Source of the DNA: Competibacteraceae bacterium UBA2788
Lineage (GTDB): Bacteria > Pseudomonadota > Gammaproteobacteria > Competibacterales > Competibacteraceae
Length of the DNA: 12,530 nt
Assembly (NCBI GenBank): GCA_002352185.1
Contig: DEHY01000152.1
Span: forward strand, 1 to 12,530
Direction: 5' to 3'
Part shown: positions 6,114 to 12,530 of the stretch, piece by piece
Position numbering within the stretch: the first letter of the stretch is position 1
Layout: every line of letters starts with the position of its first letter
The notes under the pieces: model-generated
The model's input: only the letters and a program-made list of their open reading frames with translations
The model's database searches: none
Told to the model about the DNA's origin: nothing
Program-made: the position numbers and the translations under genes

Positions 6114-8134
6114 GTAATGCCTACCAGACGTCTGAGTTCGGCCAGCGGGCGGGGTTTGTCGAGGCGGGGCAAGTACCGGAACACTTCGGCCAGCGTCGTT
6201 TCACCGAGCGCCGCCTTGAGCAGACCATCTTCCAGCAGAGTCACCATTCCTGACGTCTCCAGGCTGATCCGGCGGATTTCGTGCGAGGTGCATTTTTGCA
6301 AAATGGCGTCCTTGACCATCACGTTCAGGATGAGCAGTTCGAAAACGCCGACGCGGCCTTTATAGCCGGTATGGCGGCACTCGGCGCAACCGCGTCCCAG
6401 TTTGAAGTGCGTGCCTTCCAGGTCCTGGCGTTTGTAGCCCAGCCGCTGCAATTCGGTGGAATTGGGCTGATAGGATTCTGCACAACCCAGGCAAACCCGG
6501 CGCAGCAGCCGCTGCGCCAGCACCGAAACCACGGTAGAGGAGATCATGAAGGTCTCAATATCCATATTCATCAGCCGCAACAGACCGCCAATGGTGTCCT
6601 CGGTATGAAAGGTGGTCAGCACCTTATGCCCGGTCAGGGCGGCCTGGATGGCGGCGTCGGCTGAGAAGCGGTCGCGGATTTCGCCCAGTACGATCACATC
6701 CGGGTCTTGCCGCATGATGTAGGGGAGCGTCGTTTCAAAAGTGACATCAATCTTCGGGTTCAGCGAACATTGCGCGATGCCCTCGATCACATATTCCACC
6801 GGATCCTCAACCGTGACGATGCAGCGATCAATGCTGTTCAGATAATTGACGCAACTGTAGAGGGTGGTGGTCTTGCCGGTGCCGGTCGGGCCGGTGATCA
6901 TGACGATGCCGCTCGGCAAATCGAGGGCATCGTCGTAGAAGCGGCTCAGGGTGCGCGGGAACATGCCGATCTGGTCGAGCGGCACCAGCTGGGCCTTGCG
7001 CAACAGCCGCAGCACCACTTTTTCACCATAGATGGTGACATACACCGAAACCCGGATGTCGATCTGGCGACCGGTCTTGGGATCCTCGAAGGTGATATGG
7101 CCGTCCTGATGGCGGCGCCGCTCGGCGATATCAGCCTTGCCCATAATCTTGAGGCGATTCACCATGGAGGGCGTCAGCTTCTTGTCAAGCTTTTTATAGA
7201 TGCTCAGCACGCCGTCGCAGCGGAAGCGGATGCGCAGATGTTCCTTCATCGGCTCGACATGGATGTCGCTGGCCCGGGCGCTGATTGCGTCCAGCAGCAT
7301 CTCATCCACCAGTTCGACGACCCGGGCGATCTCGTCGATCTGGACGACCGGCCCTCCGACGTTCTGGCTGAGGCGCTTGTAGGTTTCGAGGGTTTCACGG
7401 ATGGCGCTCTTGCTGGCGATCAGGGGCGTCAGATCGGGTCCGAACAGCCGCGCCGCATCCTCACGGGCCGACTGATCCAGCGGGTCGGCGAACGCCACCA
7501 GGATCCGGCCTTCTTCGCTGCGGATCGGCAGAAAATGACGTTGCAGATACCAGTTCGCGTTGGCCTTGTCGAGCAGCTTCCGATCTACATCGCCGAGGTC
7601 TGGCGTGATCTGAGGAAAGCCCAGCTGGTCGGCCAGCACCTCGATCAGCTTGTTTTCCTCGATGAAATGATTTTCCAGCAGAACGTCACCCAGCTTTTTG
7701 CCGCCGTCGGATTCCTTTTGCAGCGCAAGCGCAGCCCGCAAATCCTGTTCCCGCAAGTGACCCAGTTCGACCAGCAGCGCGCCAATGCGCACTGAAATCC
7801 GGTGGTTGCGCAGCGTGGTGCGCTGCTGCTCCAGGTTGACATAGCCGATCTCGTGCAGGATGCTCAGCAAGGGCTTTTCGGTGGACAGCTTGGCCCGGAT
7901 TCGTGCGGCGTAGGCGAGTTGCTCTTCGGTCAGGATCCCGTCTTCCAGCAGGAACTTGGCGATCTCCATGCCGGTATCGTTGGGAAGAAGCGTCTTGGCG
8001 GACCGGTGTTCGCGACCAACAACGGGTAACTCAGCGGATATGCCGACATCCTGACGCGGGAGGGTCGGACTCTCCGGCGGTGGGATTACCGTTGATGGAT
8101 CGGTGGGCGGAGGAGAAGGTGTTGGTGCTGACAT
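6110..8134 (-). CDS. PilB/GspE-family type IV pilus or type II secretion ATPase
   Basis: From the ATG at 8134 this is 674 residues; a GTG at 8146 would add four. Neither start has a well-placed ribosome-binding site; GGAG lies 13 bases before the ATG. Positions here count from the GTG. A proline-rich tail (8-30) is followed by two MshEN/GspE_N-like segments at about 60-117 and 118-180, the kind that binds c-di-GMP in MshE, then an N2-type domain and the RecA-like motor. Walker A is GPTGTGKT (419-426), Walker B is DVIVLGEIRD (483-492) with Glu489, the His box is TTFHTEDT (511-518), and a tetracysteine zinc site uses C552/C555 and C587/C590. The ATPase would drive pilus extension or pseudopilus assembly at the inner membrane. 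No pilC, pilD or pilin gene is adjacent, so pilus and type II secretion roles cannot be separated. The gene is the first of the operon running through mnhG. Confidence 0.92.
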   Translation of the reverse strand: MSAPTPSPPPTDPSTVIPPPESPTLPRQDVGISAELPVVGREHRSAKTLLPNDTGMEIAKFLLEDGILTEEQLAYAARIRAKLSTEKPLLSILHEIGYVNLEQQRTTLRNHRISVRIGALLVELGHLREQDLRAALALQKESDGGKKLGDVLLENHFIEENKLIEVLADQLGFPQITPDLGDVDRKLLDKANANWYLQRHFLPIRSEEGRILVAFADPLDQSAREDAARLFGPDLTPLIASKSAIRETLETYKRLSQNVGGPVVQIDEIARVVELVDEMLLDAISARASDIHVEPMKEHLRIRFRCDGVLSIYKKLDKKLTPSMVNRLKIMGKADIAERRRHQDGHITFEDPKTGRQIDIRVSVYVTIYGEKVVLRLLRKAQLVPLDQIGMFPRTLSRFYDDALDLPSGIVMITGPTGTGKTTTLYSCVNYLNSIDRCIVTVEDPVEYVIEGIAQCSLNPKIDVTFETTLPYIMRQDPDVIVLGEIRDRFSADAAIQAALTGHKVLTTFHTEDTIGGLLRLMNMDIETFMISSTVVSVLAQRLLRRVCLGCAESYQPNSTELQRLGYKRQDLEGTHFKLGRGCAECRHTGYKGRVGVFELLILNVMVKDAILQKCTSHEIRRISLETSGMVTLLEDGLLKAALGETTLAEVFRYLPRLDKPRPLAELRRLVGIT

Positions 8135-8225
8135 GGCGAATATCACACTCCAGTAATCACATCAAGTATGCCCGATTTGCTGGTTTACTGCTGTTCTCCA
8201 AGCCGCCTCTTACCCTCCCGGTCGA

Positions 8226-8963
8226 TCAGCCCCAGCGCCAGCCGCGCCACCGCCAACCTGCGCCAGCCGCCGCCAGCGCTCCGCTCCAACCCCGCTCCAG
8301 CAACAAATTGAGTACAGTCCACTCCCGTTCTTGTCCATCCCGCAAAGTCACCCGTCCGTCTGGCGTTCCATCTTCTGGAAAGCAGACTTCCAAGGCGCGC
8401 AGGCCGCTCGCCAAGCCGCTGCCCATTGCCTTGGCGATAGCCTCCTTGCGGGTCCAGCAGGCGAAGAACGCCTCATGCAACTCCTCCGCCGACAACGCCT
8501 GAAACGCCGCCCACTCCCGCAGCGAGCAAACCCGCTCGGCGACCGCTGCGTGGCTCACCGTTCGCTCCACACATTCCAAATCCACCCCCAGTTCGCGGTG
8601 GGCCACTGCATATAACGCCCGCTCACCGCTATGGGACAGATTGAAATGCAACCCGGCCCCAGCGTCCGGGCCAGCCAGCGTCGGCTTGCCCTGCGCGCCC
8701 TGCCCGAATCGCAACGCTGGCGCTGGCCGGTCCAGATACGCACCCAGCAACTCCCGCAACAACCCACGCCCGACGATGAAACGATCCTGCTGTTCGGGAA
8801 ACCGGAACCGCGCCGCCCGCTCCTGCTCATCCGTCGTCAGCGTCGCCGCCAGCATCGCCCGCCGTTCCACCGATTGCTGCAAATCGGCCAGCCAGACATG
8901 CACTTCGTCAACAGCCAGCGGTAGCGCTGGCCTGGCGACGGGCAAGGCAACCGAAACGCCCAT
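8226..8963 (-). CDS. 4'-phosphopantetheinyl transferase, Sfp type
   Basis: The enzyme transfers phosphopantetheine from CoA to a serine of carrier proteins (ACP, PCP) and so activates fatty-acid, polyketide or peptide synthases. From the ATG at 8963 it has 245 residues, the size of two-domain Sfp/AcpT enzymes. It starts near DEVHVWLADL and shows FNLSHSGERALYAVA (107-121), GVDLE (126-130, metal and CoA binding) and FFACWTRKEAIAKAMG (166-181) with the conserved W-x-x-K-E-A-x-x-K. The frame is open to a GTG at 9050 with GGGAG six bases before it, but the extra 29 codons are rich in ATA, GTA, CTA and AGT, unlike the gene body, so I prefer 8963, although it lacks a clear ribosome-binding site. The C-terminus ends in an odd GWRWRGWRWG tail. 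No synthase gene lies nearby; its target may be encoded elsewhere. Confidence 0.9.
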   Translation of the reverse strand: MGVSVALPVARPALPLAVDEVHVWLADLQQSVERRAMLAATLTTDEQERAARFRFPEQQDRFIVGRGLLRELLGAYLDRPAPALRFGQGAQGKPTLAGPDAGAGLHFNLSHSGERALYAVAHRELGVDLECVERTVSHAAVAERVCSLREWAAFQALSAEELHEAFFACWTRKEAIAKAMGSGLASGLRALEVCFPEDGTPDGRVTLRDGQEREWTVLNLLLERGWSGALAAAGAGWRWRGWRWG

Positions 8964-9050
8964 GCGCGGGGCTAGGTTGTTCCCTACACTACTGCTACCC
9001 GATCCGTCAGCGCTCATCAGGGCGCAGTCGCCACTCGCTATCCACGTCAC

Positions 9051-9060
9051 GGAGCGCTCC
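9051..9060. promoter_or_regulatory. fadM: palindromic Shine-Dalgarno GGAGCGCTCC
   Basis: A perfect 10-bp palindrome whose left half (GGAG) is the ribosome-binding site of fadM, seven bases before its ATG. On the other strand its right half, extended to GGGAG, lies six bases before the GTG at 9050, the less favoured start of the phosphopantetheinyl transferase. It decides the fadM start and keeps the GTG alternative open. Confidence 0.55.
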
Positions 9061-9061
9061 C

Positions 9062-9466
9062 ATGAGCCATAGCATTGAAATCAAGGTGCGGGGCTATCAC
9101 CTCGATCTGTTTCGTCATGTCAATAACGCCCGCTATCTGGAGTTTCTGGAGGAAGCCCGCTGGAATTTTCTGGAAAGCAGGGGAAACCTGGAATTTCTGG
9201 AGGAAAGCGGTTACGCCTTCGCGGTAGTGAACATCAACATCAACTACCGGCGCGCCGCTTACATGGGCGAAGTGTTGCGGATCGAAACTTCGGTCAAATC
9301 CATCGGCGCCCGCAGTTGCGTGATGCACCAACTCGTCACCCTCAAGGATACCGACACCGTAGTCGCCGATGCCGATGTCGCCTTTGTCCTGGTGGACACT
9401 CGCACCGAGCGTGCCGCCCTGCTGGAAGGCGAGCTGCGCGCAGTGCTGGAGCGGATGGCAGACTAG
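9062..9466 (+). CDS. fadM: acyl-CoA thioesterase FadM (4HBT hotdog fold)
   Basis: This 134-residue cytosolic hotdog thioesterase hydrolyses acyl-CoA. The N-terminal half closely matches E. coli FadM (YbaW, 132 residues, long-chain acyl-CoA thioesterase III), as I remember that sequence: IKVRGYHLDLFRHVNNARYL (7-26) and FAVVNININYRR (53-64). Asp15 with HVNN (19-22) is the catalytic signature of the 4HBT family. The C-terminal LLEGELRAVLERM also matches. The start at 9062 has GGAG seven bases upstream. The gene diverges from the phosphopantetheinyl transferase and converges on galE, with the two stops in one CTAG. In E. coli fadM belongs to the FadR regulon; no FadR site was recognised here. A near-duplicated LEFLEE segment (26-31 and 43-48) is present. 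Confidence 0.93.
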   Translation: MSHSIEIKVRGYHLDLFRHVNNARYLEFLEEARWNFLESRGNLEFLEESGYAFAVVNININYRRAAYMGEVLRIETSVKSIGARSCVMHQLVTLKDTDTVVADADVAFVLVDTRTERAALLEGELRAVLERMAD

Positions 9467-10473
9467 CGACCGCCCTCAGCCCGATGCGCTCCCGGAAGAG
9501 GGTGTGATTGCCGTGTTTCCCAGCGCCAGGCGTGGGCGATGATCGTCGCCAGATCCGCATAACGCGGCTCCCATCCCAGATCGGCCCGCGCCCGCCGCGA
9601 ATCGGCCACCAGCCGCGCCGGATCACCGGCGCGCCGCTCGCCATGGTGTATCGGAATATCACGGCCGGTGATGGCGCGGGCGGTTTCTATCACCTCGCGC
9701 ACCGAGAAGCCGTTGCCATTACCCAGGTTATACGCTGTGCTGTCGCCGCCGCCCCACAAGCGTTGCAACGCCAGCAAATGCGCTTCGCACAGGTCGCTGA
9801 CGTGAATGTAATCGCGGATACAGGTGCCATCGGGCGTATCGTAATCGGTTCCGAACACCGTCACCTGCGACAGGCGACCGGCGGCAGCCCGCAATACCAG
9901 CGGAATCAGGTGCGTCTCCGGTTCGTGGCGTTCGCCCAGTTCACCGTCAGGATCGGCGCCGGCGGCGTTGAAATAGCGCAGACAAACCGCTTTCAGGCCA
10001 TAGGCTACAGCGTAATCTTGCAGCATCTGCTCGACCATCCACTTGCCCCGCCCGTAAGGATTGATGGGATTTTTGGGATGCGCCTCATCTATCGGAAGGC
10101 GAACCGGCTCGCCAAAAATCGCTGCGGTCGACGAAAAAATGAAGCAGCGCACTCGATGCGCCACCATCGCGTCCAGCAAATGCTGCGTCTTGAACACGTT
10201 ATTGCGGTAGTACTTGGCCGGTTCCCGCACGGATTCGCCAACCTGGATATGGGAAGCGAAATGCATCACCCCATCAAAGCGGCAGGCGGCAAATAAATCC
10301 TCCAGCACATCCAGTTCGCCCAAGTCGCCTAATACGAACCGCCCGCCGACCACCGCGTCCCGGTAGCCGGCGGACAAATTGTCCAGCACCGTCACCTCGA
10401 AGCCGCGCTGACGCAACAGCTTGACCATGTGGGAACCGATATAACCCGCTCCGCCGACCACGAGTACATGCAT
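9463..10473 (-). CDS. galE: UDP-glucose 4-epimerase
   Basis: This encodes 336 residues of an extended short-chain dehydrogenase that interconverts UDP-glucose and UDP-galactose using bound NAD, supplying sugars for polysaccharide or LPS. The Rossmann motif is GGAGYIGSH (7-15), followed by the acidic cofactor residue in VLDNLSAGYRDA (29-40). The active site has SST (114-116) and Tyr140-x-x-x-Lys144 in NPYGRGKWMVEQ. Family blocks LRYFNAAGADP (165-175), TPDGTCIRDYIHVSDL (213-228) and YNLGNGNGFSV (248-258) are intact. The ATG at 10473 is chosen over one at 10488 because AGGA lies eight bases upstream and the protein then starts right at the first strand. The gene lies 47 nt downstream of the coiled-coil gene on the same strand and may be part of that operon. 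UDP-GlcNAc activity cannot be excluded. Confidence 0.95.
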   Translation of the reverse strand: MHVLVVGGAGYIGSHMVKLLRQRGFEVTVLDNLSAGYRDAVVGGRFVLGDLGELDVLEDLFAACRFDGVMHFASHIQVGESVREPAKYYRNNVFKTQHLLDAMVAHRVRCFIFSSTAAIFGEPVRLPIDEAHPKNPINPYGRGKWMVEQMLQDYAVAYGLKAVCLRYFNAAGADPDGELGERHEPETHLIPLVLRAAAGRLSQVTVFGTDYDTPDGTCIRDYIHVSDLCEAHLLALQRLWGGGDSTAYNLGNGNGFSVREVIETARAITGRDIPIHHGERRAGDPARLVADSRRARADLGWEPRYADLATIIAHAWRWETRQSHPLPGAHRAEGGR

Positions 10474-10520
10474 GGCGATTTTCCTCATTACATGCCTGGC
10501 TCCGGATCAATCAATGAGTA

Positions 10521-11519
10521 TTACTGACGCTCACGGTGCATGCGCAGCAGGCGTTCCATCAACTGTTCGATTTCAGCCTCCAGCGCGGCGCGCTCCCGCT
10601 CGGACTGCCGGTCACGCGCTTCCAGCTTTTCCGCCAGCGCGTGGCGTTCCTGCCGCTCGTGTTCCAGCAACTGGCGCCAATCCTGCGCTCCCTGCTCCTC
10701 CACGCTGGACGGGCGAAACGATTTCATCTCGATCTCCAGCCCTGCCGATGCTACCTGCTCCCGCAGCGACCGCCGCTCAGCCTGCAACCGCTCCATTTGT
10801 TCCTGCAACGCCTGCCGTTCTTCCTCCCAGACCACCCGCTGCCGGTTCAGATCCGCAGTCGCCTCGGCTCTCAGCTGTTCCACCAGCAGCGCGCTGTCCG
10901 GTGACAGCGTGGTCTGTCCGGCGCGCGCTTTCTGCAACGTCAGATTGTCCTCCAGCGTATTCATCTGGATTTGCAACGCCAGCCGCTCGCGCTCCCAGAC
11001 TTCATTCTGCTGTTCATGCCGGACATCCTGCGCCGCCTTGTCCTGCTGCAGGATCCGCAACTGGTCATCCACCTGCGCGATATGCAGCAGAAGACTCTGC
11101 CGTTCCCGATCCCACTGCGCACTCTCTTGGGCGAAACGATCCTGCAGGGCGATCTGTTCCTGCTCCATCCGGGTGATGGCGTCGCGCAGTTGCGTGGTTT
11201 CGCGAAGATAAGCCTGTTTCTGCTGCTCGATCTGGGTTGTCGCATCATCGCGCTGGCGCTCTAGTTCGGCATGTCGTGCGTGCGCCTGGTACAGATCGCC
11301 TTCAAGCCGCTTCTGCTGCGCCAACAGCGCCTGACGGGCTTGATAGGCAGTGGATTGCTGTTCGATCATGGCGCTCTGCAATTCGTTGTTTTTCGTCTGC
11401 AAACCCACCAGTTCTGTATAAATCCGCGCACGGGCGCCCCGCAAGCTGCGATAGGGCAACAGCAAGATCGCCATGCCGCCCGCTATCGCTCCGATCACCA
11501 GATATAGGATTTCCGTCAT
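10521..11519 (-). CDS. N-terminally membrane-anchored coiled-coil protein, function unknown
   Basis: This encodes 332 residues. One hydrophobic helix at about 3-22 (ILYLVIGAIAGGMAILLLPY) is followed by basic residues (RSLRGARAR), which places the rest in the cytoplasm. From about 33 to 330 the chain is an almost continuous Gln/Glu/Arg-rich coiled coil, interrupted at about 199-212 and 258-280. Three copies of a W-(D/E)-x-E-R-x-x-L phrase occur with Trp at 136, 175 and 231 (WDRERQSL, WERERLAL, WEEERQAL), and a looser one starts at Trp281. No enzymatic domain is visible; the layout recalls RmuC or tether proteins but without a nuclease domain. It follows the tail-anchored receiver gene by 63 nt and precedes galE by 47 nt, so the three are probably co-transcribed. 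A membrane scaffold or tether is the most that can be inferred. The ATG at 11519 lacks a strong ribosome-binding site. Confidence 0.8.
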   Translation of the reverse strand: MTEILYLVIGAIAGGMAILLLPYRSLRGARARIYTELVGLQTKNNELQSAMIEQQSTAYQARQALLAQQKRLEGDLYQAHARHAELERQRDDATTQIEQQKQAYLRETTQLRDAITRMEQEQIALQDRFAQESAQWDRERQSLLLHIAQVDDQLRILQQDKAAQDVRHEQQNEVWERERLALQIQMNTLEDNLTLQKARAGQTTLSPDSALLVEQLRAEATADLNRQRVVWEEERQALQEQMERLQAERRSLREQVASAGLEIEMKSFRPSSVEEQGAQDWRQLLEHERQERHALAEKLEARDRQSERERAALEAEIEQLMERLLRMHRERQ

Positions 11520-11582
11520 GACTCAAGTCCGCTCGCTCATTTTCCGCTCATCCTGGTTCCGTCCATCACGGGCCATCATACC

Positions 11583-12530
11583 CTACCGCAGCAACCCATA
11601 CGCCAGCACGGCCGCGCCGATTCCGGTCACCGCCGCCCCGCCTGCCGCCCAGTAAATACGTCGCCGCAGATCGCCCTGTGCTTGCACCCACAGCCGTTGA
11701 GCAGCCTGCTCGGCTACCGTCACGAGGCTTTGCTCCGCCCCGACGATGCTAAAGCCGCCCTCCGTCCTGGCGCTGGGAATCGCCGCTTCCGCAATGGCCT
11801 GCAGCGCCGCTTCCCGTGCGGTTTCCCGCGCCGTTTCCGCCACTTTCTGGGCGGTCTCGGTAAACCGCAGGCTCAGTTGTCGCACCAGCCGCCCGGACAG
11901 ATCATGCAACTGGCCCTGACAAATTTCGGCTGCTACCTCGCGAACCCGCTTTTCAAGTTCCATCTGCCCATCACGCCGGAAAATTTCCAGCCGATCTTCA
12001 AGCAGCGGCTGCAGCTGAGCTTGAAATACAGCCGCCGATGATTGCGTCGCTCCCGCTTCCGGCGGTGGCTGCCATGTCGCCAGCCGCGCCTCGCAAACCC
12101 GCACCGCCACTCCTTCCTGGCCGCTCTCGATCTCTCGTCGCAGTTTGGCAACCACATCGTTGATCAGCGGCAGCACCTGCGATTCGATAGCCTCGTAGAA
12201 CACCATTTCGGCCTTATCGAGGGCGAGCTTCTCGATCCAGGCGGCAGTCGCCGCCCCGCTGACCGGCGTCGATCCGTCAACCGTTTCCAGAGTTTCGACC
12301 GGCGGCGGCGCGTTGATCAATGCATTCATCCGTTCAAGCACCGCGCCAAGCACATCCGGCGCCGCCGGCTTGGTCAGCACATCCATCGCGCCAGCCGCAT
12401 AGGCCTCGCTCCGATAGGCGGGATCATCCTTGGAGGTGTACATCGCCACGGGAATAGCCGCAGTATCCGGATCGGTGTGGATGCGTCGCACCGCCGTCAG
12501 ACCATCCATGCCCGGCATGGTGTGATCCAT
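11583..12530 (-). CDS. response-regulator receiver protein with C-terminal membrane anchor (N-terminus missing)
   Basis: The last 315 residues of the protein are visible; the frame runs out of the window at 12530. The ATG there is not the true start, because it lies in the middle of the receiver domain. The visible part starts at MDHTMPGMDG, where Asp2 is the phosphoacceptor, followed by MYTSKD (30-35) with the conserved Thr/Ser and TKP (53-55) with the conserved Lys. About 50 residues are missing. After a short proline linker (75-78) comes a helical, Glu/Arg-rich region (95-290), including heptad-like AQKVAETARETAREAALQAI (227-246). It ends in one hydrophobic helix (about 292-314, IYWAAGGAAVTGIGAAVLAY) and a terminal Arg. 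No DNA-binding or enzymatic output domain is present. A tail-anchored receiver is unusual; the output may be protein-protein contact at the membrane, perhaps with the coiled-coil protein encoded next. Confidence 0.82.
   Translation of the reverse strand: MDHTMPGMDGLTAVRRIHTDPDTAAIPVAMYTSKDDPAYRSEAYAAGAMDVLTKPAAPDVLGAVLERMNALINAPPPVETLETVDGSTPVSGAATAAWIEKLALDKAEMVFYEAIESQVLPLINDVVAKLRREIESGQEGVAVRVCEARLATWQPPPEAGATQSSAAVFQAQLQPLLEDRLEIFRRDGQMELEKRVREVAAEICQGQLHDLSGRLVRQLSLRFTETAQKVAETARETAREAALQAIAEAAIPSARTEGGFSIVGAEQSLVTVAEQAAQRLWVQAQGDLRRRIYWAAGGAAVTGIGAAVLAYGLLR

Noticed and set aside
6707..7795. 362-codon open frame on the plus strand
   Set aside because: It lies antisense to the motor domain of the PilB/GspE-type ATPase, whose Walker motifs are intact. 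The translation has no recognisable domain and is the usual mirror frame of GC-rich coding DNA.
9508..10296. 262-codon plus-strand frame opposite galE
   Set aside because: Antisense shadow of an intact galE with all catalytic motifs; composition is low-information and there is no plausible ribosome-binding site.
10472..11176. Plus-strand Pro/Ala-rich and Ser/Arg-rich frames opposite the coiled-coil gene
   Set aside because: They mirror the Gln/Glu/Arg-rich coiled coil on the minus strand and have no independent signals.
1..12530. CRISPR array, tRNA, rRNA or transposase
   Set aside because: No regularly spaced repeats, no cloverleaf with a CCA end, no rRNA-like segment and no transposase or integrase motif were seen on either strand by eye.

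Overview
The window is about 12.5 kb of GC-rich, densely packed bacterial DNA. It reads as a gammaproteobacterial chromosome: FadM is close to the enterobacterial protein, the PilB/GspE-type ATPase carries MshEN-like N-terminal segments, and there are an HDOD protein, a DEFG-type Mrp cluster, a bacterial malonyl-CoA decarboxylase and an integron-type attC site. A Competibacter-like lineage would fit, but this is an impression from gene content and was not tested.

Layout. (1) Bases 1-1076, plus strand: the 3' end of a DJ-1/PfpI-family gene, a 187-bp gap with a 13-bp hairpin, a small membrane-anchored protein of unknown function (521-910), and directly behind it a well-formed attC-like site (930-1024). 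The last two together look like one integron gene cassette sitting alone in the chromosome. (2) Bases 1077-8146, all minus strand, read from high to low coordinate: a PilB/GspE-family ATPase, an HDOD protein, mnhD, mnhE, mnhF and mnhG, then malonyl-CoA decarboxylase after 112 bp. From the ATPase to mnhG the genes overlap by 4-7 nt or are 10-15 nt apart, so they look like one translationally coupled operon. It joins a putative c-di-GMP-responsive motor ATPase and a signalling scaffold to half of a Mrp cation/proton antiporter; mrpA, B and C are absent. (3) Bases 8226-9466: a minus-strand Sfp-type phosphopantetheinyl transferase, divergent from the plus-strand thioesterase fadM. (4) Bases 9463-12530, minus strand: a receiver-domain protein with a C-terminal membrane anchor (N-terminus outside the window), an N-terminally anchored coiled-coil protein, and galE. 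galE converges on fadM, and the two stop codons lie in one CTAG.

The most unusual items are the solitary attC cassette, the Mrp DEFG-only cluster fused to a PilB/HDOD operon, and the pair of membrane-anchored proteins (tail-anchored receiver plus head-anchored coiled coil) upstream of galE, which I cannot assign to any system I know. No rRNA, tRNA, CRISPR array, transposase or integrase is visible. No stretch longer than 300 bases lacks a gene.
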